DNA from: an uncultured Pseudomonadota bacterium
GTDB lineage: Bacteria > Myxococcota_A > UBA796 > CAJQPC01
DNA length: 64,000 nt
Assembly: GCA_913060515.1 (NCBI GenBank)
Contig: CAJXRZ010000034.1
Coordinates: forward strand, 1 to 64,000
Reading direction: 5' to 3'
The position numbers were made by a program, and so were the translations under genes. Of the stretch, positions 24,748 through 34,362 are shown in pieces. Position 1 is the stretch's first letter; every line of letters starts with the position of its first letter. The notes under the pieces are model-generated. The model was not told where the DNA came from and did no database searches. It was given only the letters and a program-made list of their open reading frames with translations.

Positions 24748-26523
24748 TCAGATGCTGATGCTCTGGAGGATGTTGGATGGGTGCAGATAGGGGTAGGGCA
24801 GGTATCGCTTGGCATCTCTGGCCATACAGCCGGCCTCAACGCCACGCAGATTGGCTCGGAAGCGCGCGATGATGGGCGGCAAGCGAGGGTCTGAGAAGTG
24901 CCCCTCTTCGTAGTCACCCAAGGTGGTCTCCTGCATGTCACTGAGCAGATACACCATGTTCGCACCCTTTGCGAAAATGATGGATGGAGGCAGCAACTTG
25001 TAGAACTCCTCCTCCGTATTGGGTGTATCTACATCTGGGACCGGCGCGAAGAGCGCGCCCGCCATATTGGGCGAGTAGGACATGAAGCGAAACTGTGGGA
25101 AGTTGACCGAGGAGTGCTGGGCGGACCCAGTAAAAACCAGCCGAGCGATCAGCGCGCTGGCCTCTGCCACGGTGGTGACCTCGGGCACATCGTGCAGACG
25201 TCCGCCGTCCACAGCGCTCAGCGCAGCGACAAAACCCTGCAGCTCTACGTCTCCCTGAACCGCTGCGTCATCGCTGTAGTACAGACCCACGTACTCTTCG
25301 ACATAGGTCTCAATGGCGTCCCAGACGGGCAAGACATCATCGCGGTAAGGATGGACCGGCAGAATGTCTGTATCCATCAGTCCCCGGGCAGTGAGGTCGC
25401 TCCTCGGGTCGCAGTTTCGGATGGACAGAGTGGAGACCTGAGACTCTACAAAGTCCCCAAAATCCCGAATCTTGGCCGCGAAGACCGTATCCACTGTGCC
25501 ACCGGGCGCGATGAGGTCCGTCTTGGCCGAGGCGTTGATGGCCAAGGTGGTCTCGGTGTGGGGCTCCAAGAGAATGGCCAAGGGGTGGTTGGGGGCCATC
25601 TCTCGCTTCATCGAGAGTGTGACAGCCTCCATCACCATGTGGGTGCGGCCCAGGTGCGCGCTGCCCTCGTGGTGGTTGGCGTCTGCCACCTGGACGCAGA
25701 GATTGGCCATGCGCCAGTGCCAGCCATCGGCCGGCGTACGAGGCGGGTACACGCTGGCATCACTGCCACACTGCACGGCGACCGAGCGCAGCACGCCTTC
25801 CTTGTCTGCGACGTAGAGCGCCATTGGACCGGCCAGATACTTCTGGTCCCCTTCGCTGACACCACAGGTGACCCCTTCCAAGGCGCTGTAGTCTGCCAAA
25901 AAGGCCCTTCCCTCTTTCAGGGCCATGGCCAAGCTGTCCTTCGGCAGCGCTTGCTTGAAGTGCGCTTCCGTGACCGCAAAGCCCGCCGGGAGCTGGGTGC
26001 AGCGGGCCAACACGGTGGGGTTGACACCCGCAATGCGCTGCCAGGCGATGGCGTCACCCAGGGTGGCATCGTCGTTGATCTTGGCGACAATGTCAGGCTC
26101 CTCCCAGCTGGCAAAGATGTTCGCGTAGTCCTGCCAAGTCTCCGGCTTCAGCAAGTCAAAGGCGCTCTCTGCCATCTGGTCGTAGCGAGAGAAGATGTCT
26201 CTTCCGGCCGTCTCGTGCTCAATACGCTTGAAGGCGCCGGCGGCGGCCTTGATGAGCTTGGCTGGCTCGGTGAGCAGGTCCTTGGCTGCGATGGCGACGG
26301 CGTTCTCAGCGATGCTCGCGTAGGACTTGGTCAGATCCTTGGTGTAGTCCTTGGAGTAGTCCGACTCACTGGGCAACCAGGAGGAAGTGGCCACGCCACG
26401 GGGCCAGTCATGAACGAAGCGGTAGTTGTCGCGTCGGAGTTCGAGACGGTTGGCGCGGTTCTCTTGGTCCGGATCTTGCCCCGGTAGCAGGGGCACAGGG
26501 CTCGTCTGAGTTCTGGGGGGCAT
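24748..26523 (-). CDS. Lipoxygenase (paralogue 2; C-terminal Ile)
   Basis: Second lipoxygenase, 591 residues, clearly homologous to its downstream neighbour. Iron ligands: HLGRTH, then NHPLAILLEPH at the family spacing, QHSSVNFPQF (His and Asn), and the canonical C-terminus SISI ending in Ile. TARGLMDTDILPVHPYRDDVL and GDVELQGF match LOX active-site blocks. The N-terminal 60 residues (PRTQTSPVPLLPGQDPDQEN onward) are polar with no signal peptide. Start ATG at 26523 is supported by GGAG about 6 bases upstream. It lies 34 bp after the giant kinase gene on the same strand. Tandem LOX genes are also known in Myxococcus, so the pair itself has precedent. Confidence 0.92.
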   Translation of the reverse strand: MPPRTQTSPVPLLPGQDPDQENRANRLELRRDNYRFVHDWPRGVATSSWLPSESDYSKDYTKDLTKSYASIAENAVAIAAKDLLTEPAKLIKAAAGAFKRIEHETAGRDIFSRYDQMAESAFDLLKPETWQDYANIFASWEEPDIVAKINDDATLGDAIAWQRIAGVNPTVLARCTQLPAGFAVTEAHFKQALPKDSLAMALKEGRAFLADYSALEGVTCGVSEGDQKYLAGPMALYVADKEGVLRSVAVQCGSDASVYPPRTPADGWHWRMANLCVQVADANHHEGSAHLGRTHMVMEAVTLSMKREMAPNHPLAILLEPHTETTLAINASAKTDLIAPGGTVDTVFAAKIRDFGDFVESQVSTLSIRNCDPRSDLTARGLMDTDILPVHPYRDDVLPVWDAIETYVEEYVGLYYSDDAAVQGDVELQGFVAALSAVDGGRLHDVPEVTTVAEASALIARLVFTGSAQHSSVNFPQFRFMSYSPNMAGALFAPVPDVDTPNTEEEFYKLLPPSIIFAKGANMVYLLSDMQETTLGDYEEGHFSDPRLPPIIARFRANLRGVEAGCMARDAKRYLPYPYLHPSNILQSISI

Positions 26524-26557
26524 AGTCACTCCGGCGGCCACCGCCGCTTGGGGGGAT

Positions 26558-29500
26558 TCAGTTGTTCCGGGCCAAGCCTTCCTCAAGGAAGGACTCCAGC
26601 GCGGTGTCGTCAAAACTACGGGCAAGGCGAGAGAGCAGCTCGCCAAAGGGACGGAGTGCGACCTGCCGCTCCGCCAAGCTCTCGCCCTCACGGGCAAGCT
26701 CGCTCAGGGCGCCTTGGTGAAGCAGAGAGAGCAGAGCTTCAAGCTCCGCGCGCTCCGGCCACGCCGGGATGTTGCCAGGCTCCATGGCCTGCTCCAGCAT
26801 CGGCGCTTCGGGCTCGGACTTCTCCCCGGTGGGATCGCACTCCATGACCGGAACGTCCAGGCAGAAGGTGCTCCCCTCCCCCTCCACGCTCTCCACTGTC
26901 AGCGAGCCGCCCATCTGTTGGGCAATCTCTCGCGCGATGGACAGCCCCAGGCCAGTGCCCTTTGCGCGCTGAGCGCTGGGTCCCGCCTGCTTGAAGGGTT
27001 CGAAGATGCTGCCCAAGCGCTTGGCTGCGATGCCTGGCCCGGTGTCTGAGACCCGGATCTGCATGTTTCCGTTGGGCTGCCGCTCCGAGGTGACGGTGAC
27101 CCGCCCTTGGCTGGTGAACTTCACCGCATTGCCAATCAAGTTGAGCAAGATCTGCCGCATGCGGCGGGCATCGGTACTGATCCACGCCGGCAGAGTGGGG
27201 TCCGTTTGGGTCGTCAGGACCAAGCCCTTGCGGTTGGCCTCTGGCTTGGAGAAGGCGGCCACGCTCTCTACAAAGCCCTTGAGCTTGAGGGGGCTGGAGA
27301 CCAGCTCCAAGGCACCCGCTTCAATCTTGTTCATGTCCAAGATGTCGTTGATCAGCGAGAGCAGGTGTTGGCCTGAGTTCTGGATGGTCCCAAGGGCCTC
27401 GTTCTGCTTTCGGTCATTGCCTGGTCGCTCCAACAGGAGCTGCGCGTAGCCGAGGATGCCGTTGAGCGGCGTACGGAGCTCATGGCTCATGGAGCGCAAG
27501 AAGACCGACTTGGCCTCGGAGGCGGCGGCCAGCTCCTGGGTGCGTGCCCGCACCTTCTCCTCCAGAGTGTCGATCAACTCTGCGTTCTCGGCAGCGATCG
27601 CTGCTTGCGCCAAGAGCACCCGAAGCACAGCGACGGTCTGCTTGGTAAAGGCACCGATGACCAGCGGATGTTCCAGGTAGAGCACAGCCATCAGGCGGCC
27701 TTGCTGCTCGACCGGCAGGCAGAGCACGCTGCGGAGGTTTCTGGAGATGACGTAGGGGTCCGAGAGCACCAGCTCGTGGCTGCTGGCGTCATCCAAGACC
27801 ACCGCCTCTCGTGTGCGCGCGACAAACTGAACCAAGCCCTCTGGTGCCAAGCCGGAGCCCATCAGCGGAATCGGCTTGGCGTGCACCTTTGGAGCGACCA
27901 GAAGGGCGCCGCTGGCGGTGATGTTCAAGCCCCCATCAAGGGGCGTGATGACGAGGCAACGGGCGGCCCCACTGCCCTCCATGGACACCCGAACGATGGT
28001 CTCGACAAGGCGGGTTGGGTTGCGCTCCTTGGACACGGCGGCGCTGGCCCGAATCAAGGCCTCAACGTCGATGTCCACGGATCCAGTCATGCTGGTGGTG
28101 CTGTCCAGGTGGTTGCGCTCTCCCTGGGCGCGAAGACCCTTGACCATCGGGTGCGCAGCTTCCAAGGCCCGCAGACAAGACCTGGCCCCCAGGCGCCCAA
28201 AGGCCTGGTGGGCATCCACCAAGTAGGCGCGCGCCGGCACCTCAAGACCCAGCTCAAAGGCCAGCTCTGCGGCGAGCCTCAGGGCGACGGCCTCGTCGGC
28301 CACACGCTTGTGACGCCGCGCCATTCGCGCAGCCTCATCGAAGCCCTGCAGGGCGGCAGCGTGGTCGCCGGTGGCTTGGGCCAGACGCGCCCTGACCAAG
28401 ATGGGCCGGTGACCGTGAGCGCTTGGATTGTGCCCTGCCCAGCTCTCAAGGCGTTGAATCGCCGCATCTGCCTTTGCGATCAAGGCCTGGTCCTCGCCCT
28501 TCAAACTGCGGGCGATACACGCCAACGCCTCCCACTGGTCCAGTAGGACCTTGTGTATCGTTCCGGCAGCCCCAAGGCTGTGAAGTCGCGTGATCTGCGC
28601 CAGCTCCAAGCACCGCGCCCAGTCCCCGTGCATGCCTGCCAAGACACACTTGATACAGTGGATGACAAACAGACAGGTGGGGTCGTTCAACTCATGAAAG
28701 AGCGCCAACATGCTCGGTTCGTCGTAGGCGTCCCCCGTGAGGAGGACCGGGTCCTCCGACTCTCCGAGCAGGTTCAAGATGGCCTGAAACAAGATGCCGT
28801 GAATGGCCAAGGCGTTGTCTTGCTTGATCTCCGTCATGGCCTCGGCATAGGCCCTGGCCGAACGCTCCAAGCGGTGCAGATCATCGGCCAGGTAGAAGCC
28901 CAAGATGGTGTGCATCATGCCGGCGTAGCCCGCGTACTCAAAGTCCCCGACGTCCATCGCTAGCTCGAAGCACTTGTGGTAGTCGCCCAAGAACTCGGAG
29001 GCCGGCTCCTTCCAGTGACGCGCAAAGCCGTAGTAGACGTGGCTGGAGCGCACCCGCATGCGCTTGTCCGGGAAGCGCGCGGAGAGTTTCGAGGCCAGCT
29101 GGCCAAAGGCATAGCCTTGGTCGATGTGCCCCACATCGCACAGCACAAGACCCAAGAGCGCGAAACCATAGGAAGATACTGCGGTTGGCCCCTCCTCTAC
29201 TGTGAGACGCACCAGCTCGACACCCAGCAGCGGAAGCAGCGCTTGGTTGAAGAAGTAGGCCGGCGGCGCCAAGACACAGAGCATGTCCATGGCCAAGATG
29301 AAGGAGGGGTCCTCCGGAGGCTGTTTGGTGGCGATCTCCGAGAGTTCCACCCCTTCCAAGCGCGCAAAGGTGGCCTGCAGTCCAGCCCCAATGTCCGCCT
29401 CGCTGGGGGACCACGGCAGGTGGATGCCAATGCTCTCCATCGCCTGCAAGCCCACGCGCAAGGCATCTTCATGGCGGAGCCTGGAGATGAGCGCGTCGAT

Positions 29501-31969
29501 GCGCACCCGGAGCGCGCGAATGCTGTCCAGGTGGTCCCGGGCGTGCGCGACCGCTTGGTCCACAAGCTCATCCATGCGCTCGTAGTCCCCACGAACTCCT
29601 GCGACCATCGCGTTCAAACCGATGAGCTCCCGCATGCGCTCGGAGTCCTCCTCCCAGCCCTCCGAACCCATCTGTGAGAGGGCCGTCTGCAGATACACGC
29701 TGGCTGGCGCGTAGGCCGACGCCGCCAGGGCGCGCTTCCCTGCGGCCAGGTTCAAGGAGATCAAGCGCTCCTTGGCCAGACCTGTGCTGGGCAAGGCCGT
29801 GCCCGCGTTGACGTGGGTGACGATGTCGAAGAGGCGCGTGTCCGTCTCGGGGTCTTCGGTCTCAGAGAGCAGCATCTCCGCGACCCGGGCATGCACCTGC
29901 TGCTGGAAGGAGGCGCTGGCTTGGGACCTGGCGGCGTGCTGAATGTGGTCGTGCATGAAGCGGAAGCGCCGGTCCCCATCCCTGCCCTCGCCGTTGGGCA
30001 CCTCTTCCAGTAAGCCTTCGATCAGCGGCTCTTTGAGCCCTTCAAGCAGGGTCTCAAAGGACACCTCCAAGGCCACGGCCAGCTCTCGCGCGCTGAAGCT
30101 GCCACTGATGCTCGCAGCGGCGGTGAGCTGGCGCAGCGACTGGGCAGAGAGCCGCTCCAGACGCGTGGCCAAAAACTCGCCGACGTTGTCGGTCACATCT
30201 TGAGCCAGGATGCCTTCAAGGTCCCAGGTCCAGCTGCCCGAAGCCCCCTCGAAGCGCAGCAGCTCCTCTTCGACCAAGGCGTAGAGGAAGCGGTGAACGA
30301 AGAAGGGATTCCCCGCCGTCTTCTCAAAACACCAGCTCGCCAGCTCTTGCACCTCTGGGCCCGGCAGCCGCAGTGAGTCTGAGACCAGAGCTGTGATGTG
30401 TTCCGTGGAGAGCGCAGTGACGCGCAGCTCCGAGACCACGACCCCCTCATCCTCGATCTCTTGGCGGAAGCTGCGCAGCGGGTGGCCAGCGCTGACGTCC
30501 CCGTCGCGGTAGGCCCCGATGAAGAGCAAGTGGGAGCAGGAAGGGTCTGTGGCCAACACCCGCAGGAGCTGAATGCTGGGCAGGTCAGCCCACTGCAGGT
30601 CATCCATAAAGAGCACCAGTGGATGCTCCGAGGTCGCCAACAGCCGCATGAAGCGCCGCATGGTCAAGTGCAGGCGGCCCTCGGCCTCCAAGGGAGGCAG
30701 CGCCTGGATGGGCTCCTGCTCGCCGATGATGAGGGCCAGCTCGGGGATGAGCTGGGTGAGCAGACCGCCGTTGACCCCGACGGACTCGGTGATTCGCTTG
30801 CGCCAACCCTCCACGTCGCCGTGCTGCTGGGTGAGCACCTTGCGAACGAAGCGGCGCATGGCGTCGCCCAAGCTGGCATAGGGAATGTCTCTGGCGAATT
30901 GATCAAACTTTCCAGCCACATAGAGGCTCTGGCGCTTGGAGATCGGACGCTGGACTTCGCCAACGAGGGCAGACTTGCCCATTCCGGAGTCGCCGGTCAC
31001 CAGGACCACCTCTCGGGCGCCCTCCCGGGCACGATCGAAGGCGGAGAACAAGACCTCGAGGGCGTCTACCCGTCCGTAGAGGCGCTCTGGAATGGTGAAG
31101 CGCGCCGGCCGGTCCTGAAGCCCGACTTCAAAACCCGCTTCTGCTCCCAACTCCCGGCAGCGGCGTAGGTCAGCCAGGATGCCAAAGGTGCTCTGGTAGC
31201 GGTCCTCCGCGCTCTTCTCCAAGAGCTTCATGATGATGTTGGACAGACCAGAACCAATGCCACCTACCAGCTCATCCGGCGGCGTGGCCCGACGCGCGAT
31301 GTGGGCGTGGACGAGCTCGAGCAGGTCCTCGGCTTGGAAGGGCGCTCGGCCAGTGAAGAGCCAGTAGAGCGTGGCGCCCAGCGAGTAGTAGTCGCTGCGG
31401 TAGTCCACGCTTCGGTTCATCCGTCCGGTCTGCTCGGGCGCTGCGAACCGCGGGGTGCCCTGGAGCACGCGGTCGGCCTGAAGAAAGGCGGACTGGCGGG
31501 GCAGGTCGATGGAGAGACCAAAGTCGATGAGCTTGATTTGCTGCGTCTTCGGCTCGATCACGATGTTGGAGGGGTTGATGTCCAAGTGCAGCAGCGGACC
31601 GGCGTGAACGCGCTCCAGGGCCTGGACGATGTCGACCGCGATGTCCATGGCCTGCCCCAGCGGAGGTGGGCTGGAGAAGTGGCGCTCCAAGGAGCTGCCC
31701 CCAAAGTCTTCCAAGACCAACACAGGGCTGCGGTGGGCATCGACCCAGCTCAAGGCCTCCACCACACCTGGGCCAGCCACCCGCTTGAGCAGGTCAAACT
31801 CCCGACGGAAGCGCGCGCGTTGGGGCCCCGTCGGGTAGGCCGTGCGCATGCTCTTGAGGATCACAGAGCGCCCATCTGAGATGCGGGTGCCGCGGTGCAC
31901 GATGGCTTGGCCACCGGCGTGAAGCTGCTCTAGGTCGCGGTAGTCAGTGAGGTTCAATGCAGACTCCAT
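26558..31969 (-). CDS. Ser/Thr kinase - ATPase/TPR - GAF - histidine kinase fusion
   Basis: An 1803-residue multidomain sensor. Residues about 10-270 are a Ser/Thr-kinase fold: VILKS lysine, HLDINPSN near 125 where HRD is usual, DFG near 149, APEQ. A P-loop GDSGMGKSALVG (about 325-335) and LFMDDLQWAD begin a large AAA-type ATPase, followed by a helical TPR-like region to about 1250. A GAF-type domain spans about 1310-1455. Then comes the histidine kinase: phospho-acceptor His in SMSHELRTPLNG near 1496, N-box GNAVKFT near 1615, DTGPGIA near 1641 and GTGLGLSI. No receiver domain is fused, so the REC-cyclase encoded just upstream is the likely phosphotransfer partner (inference). Same-strand gaps are 15 bp to the cyclase and 34 bp to the lipoxygenase. 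Confidence 0.92.
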   Translation of the reverse strand: MESALNLTDYRDLEQLHAGGQAIVHRGTRISDGRSVILKSMRTAYPTGPQRARFRREFDLLKRVAGPGVVEALSWVDAHRSPVLVLEDFGGSSLERHFSSPPPLGQAMDIAVDIVQALERVHAGPLLHLDINPSNIVIEPKTQQIKLIDFGLSIDLPRQSAFLQADRVLQGTPRFAAPEQTGRMNRSVDYRSDYYSLGATLYWLFTGRAPFQAEDLLELVHAHIARRATPPDELVGGIGSGLSNIIMKLLEKSAEDRYQSTFGILADLRRCRELGAEAGFEVGLQDRPARFTIPERLYGRVDALEVLFSAFDRAREGAREVVLVTGDSGMGKSALVGEVQRPISKRQSLYVAGKFDQFARDIPYASLGDAMRRFVRKVLTQQHGDVEGWRKRITESVGVNGGLLTQLIPELALIIGEQEPIQALPPLEAEGRLHLTMRRFMRLLATSEHPLVLFMDDLQWADLPSIQLLRVLATDPSCSHLLFIGAYRDGDVSAGHPLRSFRQEIEDEGVVVSELRVTALSTEHITALVSDSLRLPGPEVQELASWCFEKTAGNPFFVHRFLYALVEEELLRFEGASGSWTWDLEGILAQDVTDNVGEFLATRLERLSAQSLRQLTAAASISGSFSARELAVALEVSFETLLEGLKEPLIEGLLEEVPNGEGRDGDRRFRFMHDHIQHAARSQASASFQQQVHARVAEMLLSETEDPETDTRLFDIVTHVNAGTALPSTGLAKERLISLNLAAGKRALAASAYAPASVYLQTALSQMGSEGWEEDSERMRELIGLNAMVAGVRGDYERMDELVDQAVAHARDHLDSIRALRVRIDALISRLRHEDALRVGLQAMESIGIHLPWSPSEADIGAGLQATFARLEGVELSEIATKQPPEDPSFILAMDMLCVLAPPAYFFNQALLPLLGVELVRLTVEEGPTAVSSYGFALLGLVLCDVGHIDQGYAFGQLASKLSARFPDKRMRVRSSHVYYGFARHWKEPASEFLGDYHKCFELAMDVGDFEYAGYAGMMHTILGFYLADDLHRLERSARAYAEAMTEIKQDNALAIHGILFQAILNLLGESEDPVLLTGDAYDEPSMLALFHELNDPTCLFVIHCIKCVLAGMHGDWARCLELAQITRLHSLGAAGTIHKVLLDQWEALACIARSLKGEDQALIAKADAAIQRLESWAGHNPSAHGHRPILVRARLAQATGDHAAALQGFDEAARMARRHKRVADEAVALRLAAELAFELGLEVPARAYLVDAHQAFGRLGARSCLRALEAAHPMVKGLRAQGERNHLDSTTSMTGSVDIDVEALIRASAAVSKERNPTRLVETIVRVSMEGSGAARCLVITPLDGGLNITASGALLVAPKVHAKPIPLMGSGLAPEGLVQFVARTREAVVLDDASSHELVLSDPYVISRNLRSVLCLPVEQQGRLMAVLYLEHPLVIGAFTKQTVAVLRVLLAQAAIAAENAELIDTLEEKVRARTQELAAASEAKSVFLRSMSHELRTPLNGILGYAQLLLERPGNDRKQNEALGTIQNSGQHLLSLINDILDMNKIEAGALELVSSPLKLKGFVESVAAFSKPEANRKGLVLTTQTDPTLPAWISTDARRMRQILLNLIGNAVKFTSQGRVTVTSERQPNGNMQIRVSDTGPGIAAKRLGSIFEPFKQAGPSAQRAKGTGLGLSIAREIAQQMGGSLTVESVEGEGSTFCLDVPVMECDPTGEKSEPEAPMLEQAMEPGNIPAWPERAELEALLSLLHQGALSELAREGESLAERQVALRPFGELLSRLARSFDDTALESFLEEGLARNN

Positions 31970-31984
31970 GGCCGGCGCAGATCG

Positions 31985-33268
31985 CTATGAATTTTCGGTG
32001 CCTTGGAGGAGCCGCCTGGAGGCGCGCTCCAGCCAGTGGCGCGTCGTTACGTCCTCCGGCATGACCTGAAGAACGCGGGCAAAGGCTGAGATCGCTTCGG
32101 GCAGCGCTCCCTCCATCACGGCCTGTTGGCCCGTGTGGAAGTCAATGGAGACCCGTTTCTTGCGCTGCTGGAGCTCCTTGGGGTCGGCGTCGATGACCTC
32201 GTAGACGGAGGTCTCCTCGACTTTGCCGCGGGCCTTGGTTCGGTCCAGGAAGCGGAGGCTAAAGTGCTTCTCCAAAGCCGCTTTCGTGCTCCCACTTATC
32301 GCGATTCGCACGCCGTAAAACTTGGAGAGCCCTTCAATGCGCGAGGCCAGGTTAACCGTGTCGCCGATGATGGAGGTGCTGTAGCGCTCCTCGTCTCCGA
32401 TGATGCCGAGGGTCACCGGACCAGTGTTCAGTCCCACGCCAATGCGAATGACGCCCTGCCCCTTCTCCCGGCGCTCTGAGTTCATGACCTCCACTGCCTC
32501 GTGAAGGGCGACGGATGCGAGCACGGCCTGGGTGGCGTCTGGGAAGCTGGCCAGAAAGCCATCCCCCATGTACTGCCCGACGTAGCCGCCGTGCTCGTGC
32601 ACGATGGGCCCCATGCGCCGGTAGTAGTCGCTGAGCAGGCGGAAGGTGGGCTCTGGCCCCAAGGCCTCGGCCATGGTCGTGTAGCTGCGGATGTCCGTGA
32701 ACATCAGCGTGAACTCGCCGTGGATGTTGTCCCCGAGCGAGGTCGTGCGCACCTCTGAGTGCCCCAGGGCCGCCAAGGAAGCCGTCGGCACGAAGCGCGC
32801 CATGGCCCGGTTGGCTTCGGCTAGGGCTTGGGTGCGCTCCACCACCCGCTCTTCAAGCAAGGTGTTTGCGGCGCGCAGCTCACGCTGAAGCCGGGCCAGC
32901 TTGAGCTGGGTGTGAATGCGCGCGCTGAGCTCTTCAAACTCGAAGGGCTTGGAGACGTAGTCGACTGCGCCCGCTTCAAAGGCTTTGACCTTGTCGGCGG
33001 TGTTCGTCAGCGCGGTCATGAAGATGACCGGGATCGAGGAGGTCTCCCGTTGGGCCACCAGCTGGCGACAGGTCTCATAGCCGTCGATTCCAGGCATCTG
33101 AACGTCCAGCAGAATCAAGTCGGGCTGCGCCGCCTTCGCGCGCTTCAAGCCCGTGTGCCCATCGCGCGCTGCACGCACCGAAAACCCAGCTGACTCCAGC
33201 AGATCTGACGCGACGCGCAGGTTGTTTTCATCGTCGTCGATGACCAGGATGATGGGCTTCTTCTGCAC
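31985..33268 (-). CDS. Response regulator - class III nucleotide cyclase
   Basis: A 427-residue receiver-cyclase. The receiver domain (residues 5-120) has the acidic pair in VIDDDENN, the phospho-acceptor Asp55 in LLDVQMPG, MTAL and the Lys of VSKPFEFEEL. A coiled coil (LARLQRELRAANTLLEERVVE) links to a class III adenylate/guanylate cyclase domain with the two metal Asp residues in FTDIRSYT (about 191) and GQYMGDGF (about 235), and NTGPVTLG and GDTVNLASRIE further on. cAMP or cGMP specificity is not obvious. A helical tail follows. Start GTG at 33268 has GAGG 5 bases before it. First gene of the lipoxygenase operon; the downstream kinase may phosphorylate its receiver (inference). Confidence 0.92.
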   Translation of the reverse strand: MQKKPIILVIDDDENNLRVASDLLESAGFSVRAARDGHTGLKRAKAAQPDLILLDVQMPGIDGYETCRQLVAQRETSSIPVIFMTALTNTADKVKAFEAGAVDYVSKPFEFEELSARIHTQLKLARLQRELRAANTLLEERVVERTQALAEANRAMARFVPTASLAALGHSEVRTTSLGDNIHGEFTLMFTDIRSYTTMAEALGPEPTFRLLSDYYRRMGPIVHEHGGYVGQYMGDGFLASFPDATQAVLASVALHEAVEVMNSERREKGQGVIRIGVGLNTGPVTLGIIGDEERYSTSIIGDTVNLASRIEGLSKFYGVRIAISGSTKAALEKHFSLRFLDRTKARGKVEETSVYEVIDADPKELQQRKKRVSIDFHTGQQAVMEGALPEAISAFARVLQVMPEDVTTRHWLERASRRLLQGTENS

Positions 33269-33363
33269 TGTGCCTCGTACGGGTGACCGCCCCGGCGCTT
33301 TTTACCACGGCTCGAAGTAACAGTTCTGTAAGCGCCCGGTGTCCTGCTCACAGGAGGCATCCA

Positions 33364-34362
33364 ATGCTGCTGATTCTTCTCTCTCTGAGCGCCTGTCACC
33401 GCGAGGTCGACGACTTCAATGGCTACACCACGCTGGCCGGTGAGCTGAGCTACTACAGCGAAAACCAAGACGGAGACGTCTTCTGTGATGTGGACCTGGC
33501 GCTGACCGGCAGGCCCTACGGCGCCGGCTGCTCCGACTGCGAGTTCGCCTTTCACGTCGCACCGGAGATCCTCAGAGACGACTCTCCAGAAGACTGCGTT
33601 CTCCCCAGTCTCTGGACCTACGTCGACGATGACTTGATCACCGACGGCGGCCTGGGCTGGGCAGCCTCAAGCGCCACATTCGAAGGGCAGCCCTTGAACG
33701 ATGCCTTGATGGCTGTGGGCCGACTGGACGGTTTCGGCTGGCAGAGCGCGGGCATGATCGGCGAGAGCACGGCACGCGCCGAGGTGGACTGGGACGGTCA
33801 ATGGCTGGAGTGGAGCTACGGCTTTCAGGAGACCGCTGGAGACGAGCTGTTGGTGGACTTTGAGTGCGAGCAGCCCAAGAACATTGACGCCGTGCTCGAG
33901 GGCAATCCTCAATTCAGCGCACGAGGCGATGTGGACTGCGGCGAGGCCACCGCGGACGTGTACAGCTTCGAGGCCATCGCCGGTGAAAAGATCAAGTTCA
34001 TCCTGGATACTGTGACCGAAGACACGGCGATGGACACCATGCTGGCCATCAACGCCCCCCAGGGATGCACCGTCGCGGTCTCCGATGACGCCTTTCGCTG
34101 CAGCTACGACCCGCTGGAGTACGAGTGCGCCGGTGGCAGCTTCACACCAGAGAGCTCCGGCACCTACGAAGTGGTGGTCTGGGGATGGGGCGCATGCACC
34201 GCGCCGGACTCCGACCTGGACGGACTGGGAGACATCGGCGCCTACGAGCTGCGCGTGGACTCGGAGCGCGACCCCAAGCTGACCTTGTTGAAGGACAACG
34301 CTCCTTGGGTGGAAGACGTACTCCAAGTCCAGGTCGACGGCCTGGTGGAGGTGAGCAAGTGA
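33364..34362 (+). CDS. Lipoprotein coupled to a copper monooxygenase gene
   Basis: A 332-residue lipoprotein (MLLILLSLSAC lipobox) of unknown family. It is rich in acidic residues and Cys (at least eight, for example GCSDCEF and FECEQPK), and beta-prone, so it is probably a disulfide-bonded periplasmic or surface protein. The region DVYSFEAIAGEKIKFILDTV to SGTYEVVVWGWGA looks like a bacterial pre-peptidase C-terminal (PPC)-type beta-sandwich. AGGAGG lies 6 bases before the ATG, a strong signal. The stop overlaps the GTG start of the monooxygenase gene (GTGA), so the two are made together and this protein may be its partner or electron donor (inference). Confidence 0.75.
   Translation: MLLILLSLSACHREVDDFNGYTTLAGELSYYSENQDGDVFCDVDLALTGRPYGAGCSDCEFAFHVAPEILRDDSPEDCVLPSLWTYVDDDLITDGGLGWAASSATFEGQPLNDALMAVGRLDGFGWQSAGMIGESTARAEVDWDGQWLEWSYGFQETAGDELLVDFECEQPKNIDAVLEGNPQFSARGDVDCGEATADVYSFEAIAGEKIKFILDTVTEDTAMDTMLAINAPQGCTVAVSDDAFRCSYDPLEYECAGGSFTPESSGTYEVVVWGWGACTAPDSDLDGLGDIGAYELRVDSERDPKLTLLKDNAPWVEDVLQVQVDGLVEVSK

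Noticed and set aside
24898-26487. 529-residue plus-strand frame opposite lipoxygenase 2
   Set aside because: Antisense to a gene with a complete iron site; no domain in the plus frame.
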